Made by a program: the position numbers and the translations under genes. Under the pieces are notes generated by a model. The model did not search any database. It saw nothing but the letters and a program-made list of their open reading frames with translations, and was not told the DNA's origin. 64,000 nucleotides of DNA. Source: Woeseiaceae bacterium. GTDB taxonomy: Bacteria > Pseudomonadota > Gammaproteobacteria > Steroidobacterales > Woeseiaceae. Below, piece after piece: positions 29,342 through 38,484 of the stretch (positions within the stretch are counted from its first letter, which is position 1; every line of letters begins with the position of its first letter). The DNA lies in contig JASJBG010000003.1 in assembly GCA_030066625.1 (NCBI GenBank), forward strand, positions 1 through 64,000, read 5' to 3'.

Positions 29342-29378
29342 GTGACGCGGCCTGCACTTCGACTGTGCGGCGCGTCAC
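29342..29378 (+). other. Strong hairpin after thrS without a U-run
   Basis: GTGACGCG (29342-29349) pairs with CGCGTCAC (29371-29378); inside, CC and GCAC pair with GG and GTGC, with one-base bulges, around a TTCGACT loop. That gives about 14 paired bases. No T-tract follows, so it is not a standard intrinsic terminator. It may stabilise the thrS 3' end or act in the leader of the next gene. Confidence 0.5.
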
Positions 29379-29491
29379 AGATTCCGAAGTCAGTTGGCCA
29401 CTCCGGTCAATTCTCCATAACGCTGTGCATATACTGCGCCCACGCAGGGACTGCGTAAGCGATTAGACATAAAGCGAGTGGAGACGACGAC

Positions 29492-32386
29492 GTGGCGTTT
29501 GACCAAGTCAAGACACAGGTATTGCTACTGCATAGCGAGCAGACCACGCTGGACAACCTGAGTGCCAGCATCGACGATCGCTATACGGTGCACCACGCCA
29601 CGAGCGGTATCGAGGCGTTGAATACCCTGGGCGCCACGCCGATTCACGTCATCATTTCCGCCAAAGACCTCCCGGGTATGAGCGGTGTCGACGCGCTCCG
29701 CGAAGCGAAAAAGCGTTCGCCCGAAACGATCGGGATCCTGCTCGCCAACAACGACGACGATGATGTCGAAGCACTGGTCGGCGAGAAGGAAGTTTTCCAG
29801 ATCGTCCGCGGTCTGGCGCCCGAAGACCTGGGATCGATCATCGATAACGCGACCCAGCAGATGCGCCTGCTGGCGCTAGCCGAATCAGCCAACGACACGG
29901 CGGCGAATCCCGACGAACCGGTCACCGAACACATCATTATGGAGACGGCCGAGAACGGCTCGACCATCATCAGTGACGGCACCGGGACGGTGCCTATACT
30001 CGACCCCAAGAAAATATCCTCGGCAGTTGCGGCAGGCTCCAACGCCGTCGACGTACTGGTCCTGACCAAGGACGAGGAATTCCTGACGACGGTCAAGGAC
30101 TCGTCGCGCGGCATGCACAACGTTCGCTACGCCAGCACGCTGGCACAGGCCGAGGAAGCCCTCGCCAAGCACACGGTCGGTGTCGCCGTCGTTGATGCGG
30201 CCATGGTCGGCCCGAACGTTGAAAAACTGACGCAGCACCTTCGTCACAAGTCCGATCGCCTGGTCAACATCGTGGCCGGCCGTCGCGACGACGGCGAGAT
30301 GCTGATGGACCTGATCAACCGCGGCAAGGTCTACCGCTTCCTGCTGAAGCCGGTATCGCCGGGCCGCGCGCGACTCGCCATCGAAGCCTCGGTCAAGCAT
30401 CACCTCGAGGCACCCGACTCGGCGTTCAAGGTGACTGGCGAGGCACCGCAAACGCAGCCACGACCCAAGCCCAAGCCGGTTCCCGCTGCAGAAGCACCGA
30501 AACCCCAGCCAAAGCCCAAACCGAAGGCAGAAGCGAAACCCAAGCCAAAGCCGAAGCCGAAGCCGAAGCCAAAGGCAGCAGCCAAAGCCAAGCCGAAACC
30601 CGCGGCCAAGCCGAAGCCCACGCCGAAGCCGAAGCAGGAACCGCAGATCGAGATCGTGCCGTCGGCGACGGACGACCGCCTGTCCGGCGCGTTCGATGGG
30701 GACGACTCGAGCTTCACCGAGACGATGACCGGCATTGTCGCGAAAGTCGGCAAGAGCCTCTCATCGAAACCGGAGGAGCCCAGGACGGCGCCGGAAATCC
30801 CGTCGGCACTGTCGATCGACAGCGAAGGCGAAGGCTCACCGTTCCTGAACCCGAAAGTGCTGGGCATTGCGGCGGCCGTGGTCATCGTCGCAGTCCTCGG
30901 CATATTCATGTTTACGGGCTCCGACGAACCCGCCGAGCAGCCGGTAGCGCAGCAGCCCGCTGCCGATGGCGAGGCTGTCGACGCCCGATCGGAACAGCCA
31001 CGCCCGGCACCGGCGCCTCGCTCGGCCAACCTGCTGCAGTCCGCCCGTGACGCACGGACGTCCGGCCGTCTGTTCAGCCCGGCCGGCAACAACGCGCTCG
31101 AACTCTATGCAGCGGCGCTTGCGGCAGAGCCAGGCAACACCACGATCGCCGCGGAACTCGACCAGACCATCGCCGAAGCACTGACGATGACTGAGGCGGC
31201 ATTGCTCGACCGCCGGACCTCGCAGGCCGCTACGGCACTCAATCGCATCGCGCTGGCGCAGCCCGACAACGCGCGCCTGCCGTTCCTCCGGGCACAGCTT
31301 GCGCAGATCCAGCTGCGCGACTACCTGGACGGCGCCCGCGCAGCCATTCGGGACGGCCGTCTCGAGGACGCGGCAAACGCCATTGCTTCGGCGAACTCGC
31401 TAAACGTCAGCGATCCTTCGGAAATCGACGCCGTGAGCGCGGAACTCGCGGCGGCAAGAAGCGAGCAGCGCGTCGACGACGTGCTCGCTCGTGCGGCTAG
31501 CCGTTTCGACAGCGGCGCGCTAATCGAGCCCGCGAACGACAACGCGCGTTATTACTACGAGCTCGTGCTGAGCAGTGATCCGAACAACCCGGCGGCGCAA
31601 CAGGGCCTCAAGGCGATCGCCGGTATGCTGGTACTACAGGCCCGCACGGAGATAGATGGTGGTCGCTTCGACAGCGCGCAGGCGCTGCTCGACGACGCGC
31701 GGGCGCTCGACCCCGGCAGCAGCGAGCTCGACGCCTCGTCGCGCGCGCTCGCCGACGCACGCCAGCGCGTCGTTGACGACCAGGCGCGACAGGAACAGGC
31801 AAGGCAGACGCAGGCTCGCCAGCAGGCTGCCGATCGTGCCGACGCCGAAGCCGATCGCATTGCCGAACTGCAGCGTCAGGAAGACCGACGCCAGGCCGAA
31901 GCTGCGGCTGCACTCGCGGCTGCAGCGGCGGCGAACAATGCTTCTGCAGCAGGTACGACCGGCACGGTTCCGGCCGATACCGGTGATTCACAGGCGGCAG
32001 CCGGGACGACGGGCCAGGCTGCGGTCACGCCGGCGCCAACGCCGACGCCGACGCCGCAGGCGGCGACCATGACGACACCGCCGCCGCAGGCCGCGGTCGA
32101 CACCACGCCGGTACCGATCAGCTCACTGACTCGAACCCGCTACGTTGCACCGAAATACCCGCGTTCGGCCGAGCGCCGCAACCTGTCGGGCTGGGTCGAC
32201 GTCGTGTTCACCGTGACGCTCGATGGCACGACCGCCGGCATCGAGGTTCGCGATTCCGATCCCGGTGACACCTTCGTCAATGCCGCAATCAAGGCGGTCG
32301 AGAGGTGGGAATTCGAGCCGGTGTTCGAGAACGGTGTCGCGGTCGAGAAGCGCGCAGGCGTGCGCCTGATGTTTGCGCTCGAGTAG
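29492..32386 (+). CDS. Large TonB-like energy transducer with two receiver-like domains
   Basis: A 964-residue protein with a rare layout. Residues 8-125 and 187-305 look like response-regulator receiver domains. The first has Ala where the phosphorylated Asp should be (VIISAKDLPGMSG); the second keeps D235 (VAVVDAAM) and K286 (YRFLLKPVSP). A Lys-Pro repeat spans 322-382. One membrane helix lies at 456-476 (VLGIAAAVVIVAVLGIFMF). Helical, TPR-like repeats span 512-745, an Ala/Gln/Arg-rich coil 755-815, and a TonB C-terminal domain 876-964 (YPRSAERRNLSGWVDVVFTV). The receivers and KP stretch would be cytoplasmic and the TonB domain periplasmic. Start is GTG. Partners such as ExbB/ExbD are not in the window. 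Confidence 0.85.
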   Translation: MAFDQVKTQVLLLHSEQTTLDNLSASIDDRYTVHHATSGIEALNTLGATPIHVIISAKDLPGMSGVDALREAKKRSPETIGILLANNDDDDVEALVGEKEVFQIVRGLAPEDLGSIIDNATQQMRLLALAESANDTAANPDEPVTEHIIMETAENGSTIISDGTGTVPILDPKKISSAVAAGSNAVDVLVLTKDEEFLTTVKDSSRGMHNVRYASTLAQAEEALAKHTVGVAVVDAAMVGPNVEKLTQHLRHKSDRLVNIVAGRRDDGEMLMDLINRGKVYRFLLKPVSPGRARLAIEASVKHHLEAPDSAFKVTGEAPQTQPRPKPKPVPAAEAPKPQPKPKPKAEAKPKPKPKPKPKPKAAAKAKPKPAAKPKPTPKPKQEPQIEIVPSATDDRLSGAFDGDDSSFTETMTGIVAKVGKSLSSKPEEPRTAPEIPSALSIDSEGEGSPFLNPKVLGIAAAVVIVAVLGIFMFTGSDEPAEQPVAQQPAADGEAVDARSEQPRPAPAPRSANLLQSARDARTSGRLFSPAGNNALELYAAALAAEPGNTTIAAELDQTIAEALTMTEAALLDRRTSQAATALNRIALAQPDNARLPFLRAQLAQIQLRDYLDGARAAIRDGRLEDAANAIASANSLNVSDPSEIDAVSAELAAARSEQRVDDVLARAASRFDSGALIEPANDNARYYYELVLSSDPNNPAAQQGLKAIAGMLVLQARTEIDGGRFDSAQALLDDARALDPGSSELDASSRALADARQRVVDDQARQEQARQTQARQQAADRADAEADRIAELQRQEDRRQAEAAAALAAAAAANNASAAGTTGTVPADTGDSQAAAGTTGQAAVTPAPTPTPTPQAATMTTPPPQAAVDTTPVPISSLTRTRYVAPKYPRSAERRNLSGWVDVVFTVTLDGTTAGIEVRDSDPGDTFVNAAIKAVERWEFEPVFENGVAVEKRAGVRLMFALE

Positions 32387-32472
32387 CCCGACCCCGCTTA
32401 ATCCTTCCGATCTGGACAAATTCATACCGTAACGCTACCCTTTCGACTCGCTTTGGGTCAGGGGAAGTGCAC

Positions 32473-33135
32473 GTGTCGGAAGCAGTTGCGGCCACCGAGG
32501 CCGAGAAACCCGCGCGCAAGCAGCAGCAGCGCAGCCTGGTAACGCAGCACAAGCTGCTCGACGCCGCGACCGAGGCGTTTTCCGAGAACGGTTTCAAGGG
32601 CACCTCGACCCGCGATATCGCGGAGCGTGCCGGCGTCCACCACCCGCTGATCACCTACCACTTCAAGAACAAGGACCAGCTCTGGCGGGCCGCGACCGAC
32701 CGTATCTTTCGCGAGTTCAACATCTCGCTGGTCAAGGCGATGGCCGAAGTCTCGGAGGCCGACCCGCGCGCCCGCGCCGAAGCCTTCGTGCGGACTTACG
32801 TGCGCTATGCCTACCAGCGCCCTGCCCTGCACAAGATCATCCTGCAGGAGTCGTCGAAACCGAGCGACCGGCTGGACTGGCTCGTCGAAAACCACCTGCG
32901 GCCGCTGTTCGACGAGGTCGTCAAATCGCTGAAGGTTCTGCAGGAAATGGGCATCGCGCCGGCGGGCAACCCGGCGCTGCTATTCAACATGATCCGTGTC
33001 TCGGCTGGCGGCCTGCTCGCGCTGTCGCTCGAGATCAAGGGCACCAGCGATATCGATTTCGACGATGAAGGCGAACTCGACAAGCTCGCCGACATGATCA
33101 TCCGCGTCTTCTTCCCGAGCAGCGCCGGCGACTAG
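32473..33135 (+). CDS. TetR family transcriptional regulator
   Basis: A 220-residue TetR regulator. The helix-turn-helix is GTSTRDIAERAGVHHPLITY followed by HFKNKDQLW at about residues 45-75 of the chosen protein. The C-terminal ligand domain resembles the CerR/DUF1956-type group only loosely. The GTG at 32473 is 7 bases after AGGGGA; other in-frame starts reach back into the preceding gene and are rejected. It converges on xdhC with a 4-base stop overlap. The regulated genes are unknown. Confidence 0.88.
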   Translation: MSEAVAATEAEKPARKQQQRSLVTQHKLLDAATEAFSENGFKGTSTRDIAERAGVHHPLITYHFKNKDQLWRAATDRIFREFNISLVKAMAEVSEADPRARAEAFVRTYVRYAYQRPALHKIILQESSKPSDRLDWLVENHLRPLFDEVVKSLKVLQEMGIAPAGNPALLFNMIRVSAGGLLALSLEIKGTSDIDFDDEGELDKLADMIIRVFFPSSAGD

Positions 33136-34190
33136 GTTTTGCCGGCGAGCTGCATCTGCATCGCCGCGACAATCGACAGCGCGATCGCACCGGGGCCGCG
33201 CCCACCGATATCGAGTCCTGCCGGACCGTGTAGCCGGCCTTCGAGCCGTTCGGCCGCAGCGCCGATTGCGCCAACGAGACGTTCACGGCGTGCTATCGGC
33301 CCCAGCAGTCCAACGTAGCCGACGGCGGAATCCGCCAGCGCTTCGAGGTAGGCCTGGTCGCTGACCAGGTGATGGCTCATGACGATCGCGAGATCGTAAT
33401 CGTCGAGATCGAGCGTCGCGGCGAGCTCTGCCGCGGGTGCGCAGACCGTCTGCTCGGCAGACTCGAATCCGCCGCGCTCGAGATAGCCCGGCCGATGGTC
33501 GGCGACCGTGCAAACCCAGCCGAGCTCATTACCAAAGCGCAGCACCGGCTCCGCGTCGAGACCCGCGCCGAGAATCAGCAGGCGGGGTACCGGCCGCAGC
33601 AATGCGATCATGACGTCGACGCTGTCCTCGCCGAGGGTTGCCGATTCGACGCCGCTCGATCCCTTGTCGCGGGCGGTAGCGGCAACGCGTGACAGCGCCT
33701 CCAATTCAGCGGACGCCAGACCAAAGGGGCGGGTCTCGTTGCCGACGACGATCACGCCCGCGCCAGCGGGCAGCCCGGCCTTGTCTTCGAGCATAGTCGC
33801 GACGGCGAAGGGCTCGCGGCCGTTCTGCAGTGACGCGACGCTCGCGTACGGCTCGTAGCCGTCGCGCGCATCCAGCGGCTGCAGGAACACACGCAGCAGG
33901 CCGTCGCAGCCGACGCCGAGACCCCAGAGATCGTCGTTTTCGTCGGAGAGATCATAGGTCACCGACTGCGGTATGCCGGATTCGAGGACGGCTGCGGCAC
34001 GAATGGCGAGATCCCCCTCGAGGCAGCCGCCAGACAACATGCCCTGGAAGATGCCGTCGCGGCCGATAAGCATGTGCGCGCCGGCCTTCGAATAGGTCGA
34101 TCCGCGCGTTTCGGTCACGGTAGCGAGGACCAGCGGCTCGCCGCGATCGCTGCGCTCGCGATAGAAGGCCTCGAGCCGGCGCGGATTCAC
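33132..34190 (-). CDS. xdhC: XdhC/CoxI family molybdenum cofactor insertion protein
   Basis: A 352-residue XdhC-type chaperone that delivers molybdenum cofactor to xanthine dehydrogenase or CO-dehydrogenase-family enzymes. The N-terminal XdhC/CoxI domain has TETRGSTYSKAGAHMLI and MLSGGCLEGDLA; the C-terminal Rossmann-like domain has LLILGAGLDAEPVLRF and VMSHHLVSD. The start is GTG with GGAG upstream. No molybdoenzyme subunit genes are adjacent, which is unusual, but the MocA-like and moa genes occur 15 kb away. Confidence 0.92.
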   Translation of the reverse strand: MNPRRLEAFYRERSDRGEPLVLATVTETRGSTYSKAGAHMLIGRDGIFQGMLSGGCLEGDLAIRAAAVLESGIPQSVTYDLSDENDDLWGLGVGCDGLLRVFLQPLDARDGYEPYASVASLQNGREPFAVATMLEDKAGLPAGAGVIVVGNETRPFGLASAELEALSRVAATARDKGSSGVESATLGEDSVDVMIALLRPVPRLLILGAGLDAEPVLRFGNELGWVCTVADHRPGYLERGGFESAEQTVCAPAAELAATLDLDDYDLAIVMSHHLVSDQAYLEALADSAVGYVGLLGPIARRERLVGAIGAAAERLEGRLHGPAGLDIGGRGPGAIALSIVAAMQMQLAGKT

Positions 34191-34354
34191 GCGCCGCTCC
34201 GGCCCGAAGGCGCTGTAAGGAGATGAAACATATCAGGTGTCGGGGGGTCCTACTTGAAACCCTGCGCACACGTACCCAGATCGGCGCGCAGGTTGAGTGT
34301 TTTGCCAGGCGCGGCCCAAGACGGGCAACCGCGTTTTTTCAAGGAGAACGGATT

Positions 34355-34690
34355 ATGAACGAAACGGCAAGCCGTCCGGTAGCAGTAACTGACCGGGATT
34401 TCGCCAAACAGGTACTTTCGTCGGAGCAGCCGGTGCTGGTCGACTTCTGGGCGGAATGGTGTGCGCCGTGCCGCGCGCTCGGCCCGGTCATCGAATCGCT
34501 CGCGGACGACTACGACGGCCGCGCGAAGATCGCCAAGGTCGATATCGACGCGAACCAGGAGGTCGCGCTCCAGTTCGGTATTCGTTCGATCCCTACCGTG
34601 ATTCTGTTCGCAAATGGCCAGATCGTCGACACGTTCGTCGGCGTCCGCCCGAAGAACGACTACGCCGCGAGTCTCGACAAGGTCGTCTGA
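34355..34690 (+). CDS. trxA: Thioredoxin
   Basis: A 111-residue thioredoxin with the WCAPC active site in VLVDFWAEWCAPCRALGPVI, the cis-proline loop IRSIPTVILFANG and normal length. ATG 34355 is preceded by AAGGAGAA. The frame is open 44 codons upstream, but that part is not thioredoxin-like. It converges on the agmatinase gene, 9 bases apart. Confidence 0.95.
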   Translation: MNETASRPVAVTDRDFAKQVLSSEQPVLVDFWAEWCAPCRALGPVIESLADDYDGRAKIAKVDIDANQEVALQFGIRSIPTVILFANGQIVDTFVGVRPKNDYAASLDKVV

Positions 34691-34699
34691 AGCCGCCGC

Positions 34700-35647
34700 C
34701 TAGGCCTTGCGGCAGGCATAGAGGTAGAGCATCTCCATGGCGATATGCACCGCCGCAAGCGACGTGATCTCTGATATGTCGTATTGCGGCGCGACCTCGA
34801 CCACGTCCATACCAACCACGTTGATGCCGACCAGTCCGCGCAGGATCGACATCGCCTGGTGCGTCGTCAGTCCGCCGCAGACCGGCGTCCCGGTACCCGG
34901 TGCGCAACTCGGATCGAGGCAGTCGATGTCGAAGGTCAGGTAGACCGGCCGGTCGCCGAGTTTTCCGCGTACTGCCTCGACGACGGCGTCGATGCCGTTG
35001 GCGTGCACCCTCGGCGCGTCGATCACGTTGAAGCCGAGCGTGTCCGGGTTCGTCGTGCGCAGGCCGATCTGCACAGAAGCGGCCGGGTCGACGAATCCGT
35101 ACTTTGCCGCCCAGTAGAACATCGTGCCGTGATCGATGCGGTCGTTCTCGTCAGCCCAGGTATCGCTGTGCGCATCGAAATGCAGCAGCGCAAGCGGCTT
35201 GCCGTGTTTGACGGCATGAGCCTTCAGGAGCGGATAGGAGACAAAATGGTCACCGCCCAGCGATAGCAGCGCCGGACCCTGTTCGATTATGCCGCGCGCA
35301 TAGGCCTCAATGCTGTCGGGCACTGTCTGCGGCGTGCCGTGATCGAACATGCAGTCGCCACTGTCCACGACGGCGATCTTGTTGAAGGGATCGAAGTCCA
35401 TCCCGTACGGACGCTCCCAGGCCATGATCGATGACGCCGCGCGGATCGAGCGAGGCCCGAAGCGGGCGCCGGGACGGTTGGTCGTCGCGGTGTCGAACGG
35501 AACGCCCATGACGGCCACATCGACTCCATCGTAGTCGCGTGTGTACCTGCGACGCATGAACGACGCGATGCCACCATAGGTAGGCTCTGGCGTGGTGCCG
35601 TACAGGCTCTCGCGCGTAAGTGCGTAGTCGTTGCCGAACTTGTCCAT
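34700..35647 (-). CDS. speB: Agmatinase / ureohydrolase family enzyme
   Basis: A 315-residue ureohydrolase with the binuclear manganese ligands in LSLGGDHFVSYP, LLHFDAHSDTWAD and LTFDIDCLDPSCAPGTGTPV. The family hydrolyses agmatine, arginine or guanidinobutyrate to urea plus an amine; SpeB-like agmatinase is the best guess. ATG 35647 follows CGGAGA by 7 bases. It lies 19 bases after the PuuD-like gene, so the two probably act together on arginine-derived polyamines. Confidence 0.88.
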   Translation of the reverse strand: MDKFGNDYALTRESLYGTTPEPTYGGIASFMRRRYTRDYDGVDVAVMGVPFDTATTNRPGARFGPRSIRAASSIMAWERPYGMDFDPFNKIAVVDSGDCMFDHGTPQTVPDSIEAYARGIIEQGPALLSLGGDHFVSYPLLKAHAVKHGKPLALLHFDAHSDTWADENDRIDHGTMFYWAAKYGFVDPAASVQIGLRTTNPDTLGFNVIDAPRVHANGIDAVVEAVRGKLGDRPVYLTFDIDCLDPSCAPGTGTPVCGGLTTHQAMSILRGLVGINVVGMDVVEVAPQYDISEITSLAAVHIAMEMLYLYACRKA

Positions 35648-35666
35648 AGCGAATCTCCGTCCAGGC

Positions 35667-36455
35667 TCAACCGCCAAATTCCCGATGCTGCAACCCGGAA
35701 CTCTGTCGAAGGGCTACATGCTGACGGCACGCATCGCCGAACGCCCGGTAAATCTCCATCGAGAACGGGTTGTCGGTCACCTTCCATTCCGGATGCCACT
35801 GCACGGCAAGCGCGAATCCGTCAGCCGCATCGACCGAGAACGCCTCAATGAGCCCGTCATCGGCAACAGCTTCCACGCTCAGGCCATCGGCGAGCCTGCG
35901 CACGCCCTGCCCGTGCAGGGAGTTGACGGTCGCGGTCGCGGCGCCGTGCAATCGATGCAACAAGCCGCCTTCGATCAACGTGACCGTGTGCGATGGGCCG
36001 TATTGAACATCGAGTGGATCATCCGGATTCTCGCGGTGGTCATGGTAGCCGGGTACCTCCTCGACGTGCTGGTGGAGTGAACCGCCGAGCGCCACGTTGA
36101 GTTCCTGGAAACCGCGGCAGACCGCGAGTACGGGTATCGCGCGTTCAACCGCACGCTTGAGCAGCGGCAGCGTCAGCGCGTCCCGGTGCGTATCGTGTAA
36201 CGTGCCTTCCCGCGACGGATCGCCGGCATAGTGATGCGGCTCGATATTGGACTGGCTGCCGGGCAGCATGATGCCGTCCACCGTGTCCAGCAGGGCGTCG
36301 AGATCGAAGTGCTCGGCCATGACGGGCACGACGAGTGGCAATGCGTCCGCGCCATCGATCAGTGCCTGCAGGTACTTTTCACCCACCATGTGATACGGAT
36401 GAGGGTCGACGATCTTTCGATCAGCCGGCACGCCGATTACGGGTTTTGAGCACAC
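35667..36455 (-). CDS. puuD: Gamma-glutamyl-gamma-aminobutyrate hydrolase family protein (PuuD-like)
   Basis: A 262-residue class I glutamine amidotransferase-like hydrolase. The nucleophile Cys is in VLAVCRGFQELNVALGGSL and the His/Glu pair in AVQWHPEWK. PuuD splits gamma-Glu-GABA in the putrescine pathway; no puuABC genes are in the window. The GTG start at 36455 follows AGGAGA. The paired agmatinase would supply putrescine. Confidence 0.87.
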   Translation of the reverse strand: MCSKPVIGVPADRKIVDPHPYHMVGEKYLQALIDGADALPLVVPVMAEHFDLDALLDTVDGIMLPGSQSNIEPHHYAGDPSREGTLHDTHRDALTLPLLKRAVERAIPVLAVCRGFQELNVALGGSLHQHVEEVPGYHDHRENPDDPLDVQYGPSHTVTLIEGGLLHRLHGAATATVNSLHGQGVRRLADGLSVEAVADDGLIEAFSVDAADGFALAVQWHPEWKVTDNPFSMEIYRAFGDACRQHVALRQSSGLQHREFGG

Positions 36456-36498
36456 CCCGCGTCTCCTGTGTCGCGCACTCCCGGTGAGAATACCGGGC

Positions 36499-38403
36499 TT
36501 ACGATTGCGAGGCCAAGCTGTCCGCGCTCCTGCCGAGGAAGCGCAGCAGGAAGAACAGCACGAACAAGCCTACGAGGATCGAAATCCACGGCGGCAGACC
36601 GTATCCAGCCGGTATCGTACCGAGCATGATCGCGACGACGCCGGCCAGCAGCGCGTACGGTATCTGTGTGCGCACGTGCTCGATGTGATTACAGCCGCTG
36701 GCCACCGACGACAGCACGGTCGTATCGGAAATCGGCGAGCAGTGGTCGCCCCAGACCGCGCCCGCAAGGCTGCAGGAAATCGCGGAGAACATGATGTGCA
36801 TGCCGGAGTCGTCCGCCATTCCGTTGACGGCCATCACGGCCCAGGTGAGCGGCACGACGAGTGGCACGAGTATCGCCATCGCGCCCCAGCTCGTGCCCGT
36901 CGTGAACGCCGTAAACGCGGCGAGGATGAATACGATGGCCGGTACCAGCGCCACCGGCAGCGAGTCGGCCAGGATGGTCACGAGATAGCGCGCGGTTTCG
37001 AGATCGCGGGTCACGTCCGACAGCGACCAGGCAAGCACAAGGATGATCATGCCAAACAGCGTCGCGCGGACGCCGCCGTACCAGGCGTCGACCGTCTCGT
37101 GCATCGACAGGATTCGCTGGCCGATCGTCATCGCGGCCGCCACGAGTACGGCAACGAACGACGCGTACATCATCGCCTTGTATGGATCTGTCGATCCCAG
37201 GATATCCCTTACCGTGCTGCCCTCACCCAGTACGAACAGGCTGACCCCGAGTGCGAGTATCAGGACGATGATCGGCACAAAGGCATTCAAGGCGCGCAGC
37301 GGAATATTGTCTTTCGGCTTCAGGTCCTCGCCTTCGATTGACGGCAGGGCGTCCACCGACTCGGGCTTGGTCTTGCCATTACGTGCCCTGACCTCGGCTT
37401 TGAGCATCGGGCCGAAGTCGAGCCCCGTCGACGAGATCATAAAGACGAACGCAATCGCGAACCACGGATAGAAGGCGTACGGAAGCGTATCGATGAACAC
37501 GCCGTAGCCCGTCAGGTGAGAGAGTTCGGCCACCGCGCTGACGGCCTCGTCGATCAGGCCGACCTGGTAGCCAATCCACGTCGTGATGATTGCGACACAG
37601 GCAACTGGAGCCGCGGTCGAGTCGACGATATAGGCGAGCTTCTCGCGCGAGATCTTCAACTGGTCCGTGAGCGAGCGCGCCGTGTTGCCGACGACCAGCG
37701 TATTCGAGTAGTCATCGAAAAAGATCATCAGGCCCATGAGCCACACGGAGATCTGTCCTCCGATTGCCGTCTTCGCACGGCTGACGATCATGCGTACGAC
37801 GCTCGCCATGCCACCATTGCGCGTAATGATGCCGACCATGCCGCCGATCATCATCGTGAACAGGATAATTGCCGCGTGGTCTTCGTCCGCGACGGCGCCG
37901 GCCGTGTAGACCTGGAAAGCGTCGAGCAGCCCCCTGACCGCACCGTCGACGCTGAACGAACGCATTGCCGTCGCACCGAGCCACATACCGATCAACAAGG
38001 CGGGTATGACGTTGCGGAACAGCAGCGCGATTGCGATGGCCGTAAGCGGAGGCAGTATCGAGACCCAGCCGGGGATCGCGCGAACCTCGGCGGATGCTGT
38101 CGCACCGTCGGCACTCACGGACAGCGCAACCACGCCTGTCGCGTCGTGCACGAGTTCGCTGAATACCGCTGAACCGGCGGCGTCGGCGACCGCCTCGACG
38201 TCGGCACCGATGCCGGACAGCGTGACCAGAGCACCGGGTTCGGCGCCGCTGACAACGACCTCTGTGGGCACACCGGTCAGGATGATGCCAGGAGGCTCGA
38301 TTTCGATCGCCGACGCTGAAGCTGCAAATGCCAGCGTCGCGAGAACAAGTATCGGTGTGAGTGCCCGGGATACGCTGCGGGCAGCGAGTTTGCGTGGTTT
38401 GAT
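36499..38403 (-). CDS. NhaC-family Na+/H+ antiporter with exported N-terminal domain, likely ATC start
   Basis: An antiporter of about 634 residues. The NhaC core shows FDDYSNTLVVGNTARSLTDQ, DSTAAPVACVAIITTWIGYQ and TGTSWGAMAILVPLVVPL, with about 12 helices. The first conventional start (GTG 38271) falls inside a beta-rich, Ig-like segment (residues about 33-110). In the same frame upstream there is a clean Sec signal peptide: basic IKPRKLAARSVSRALT, then PILVLATLAFAASASA. The only candidate initiator is ATC at 38403, 7 bases after AGGAA, with a stop codon not far upstream. ATG, GTG and TTG are absent from the extension. So either ATC is used or one base has changed. The gene follows the MFS gene by 81 bases. 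Confidence 0.8.
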   Translation of the reverse strand: MKPRKLAARSVSRALTPILVLATLAFAASASAIEIEPPGIILTGVPTEVVVSGAEPGALVTLSGIGADVEAVADAAGSAVFSELVHDATGVVALSVSADGATASAEVRAIPGWVSILPPLTAIAIALLFRNVIPALLIGMWLGATAMRSFSVDGAVRGLLDAFQVYTAGAVADEDHAAIILFTMMIGGMVGIITRNGGMASVVRMIVSRAKTAIGGQISVWLMGLMIFFDDYSNTLVVGNTARSLTDQLKISREKLAYIVDSTAAPVACVAIITTWIGYQVGLIDEAVSAVAELSHLTGYGVFIDTLPYAFYPWFAIAFVFMISSTGLDFGPMLKAEVRARNGKTKPESVDALPSIEGEDLKPKDNIPLRALNAFVPIIVLILALGVSLFVLGEGSTVRDILGSTDPYKAMMYASFVAVLVAAAMTIGQRILSMHETVDAWYGGVRATLFGMIILVLAWSLSDVTRDLETARYLVTILADSLPVALVPAIVFILAAFTAFTTGTSWGAMAILVPLVVPLTWAVMAVNGMADDSGMHIMFSAISCSLAGAVWGDHCSPISDTTVLSSVASGCNHIEHVRTQIPYALLAGVVAIMLGTIPAGYGLPPWISILVGLFVLFFLLRFLGRSADSLASQS

Positions 38404-38484
38404 GTTCTTGTTCCTGCCGCAAATACTGCCGCAATGTTACCACGCTGGTGCTGCGGATTTGGGAACCAGCGGACGACCTGCGGC

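Noticed and set aside
27423-29378. A 651-codon minus-strand open frame opposite thrS
   Set aside because: Shadow of thrS with Arg/Val/Asp-rich low-quality sequence and no family motifs.
29342-29378. Hairpin after thrS as an intrinsic terminator
   Set aside because: No T-tract follows, so it is listed only as a hairpin.
30463-30650. Repetitive DNA encoding Lys-Pro units, at first a candidate tandem-repeat or histone-like gene
   Set aside because: It is in frame inside the 964-residue TonB-like protein and is better read as its linker.
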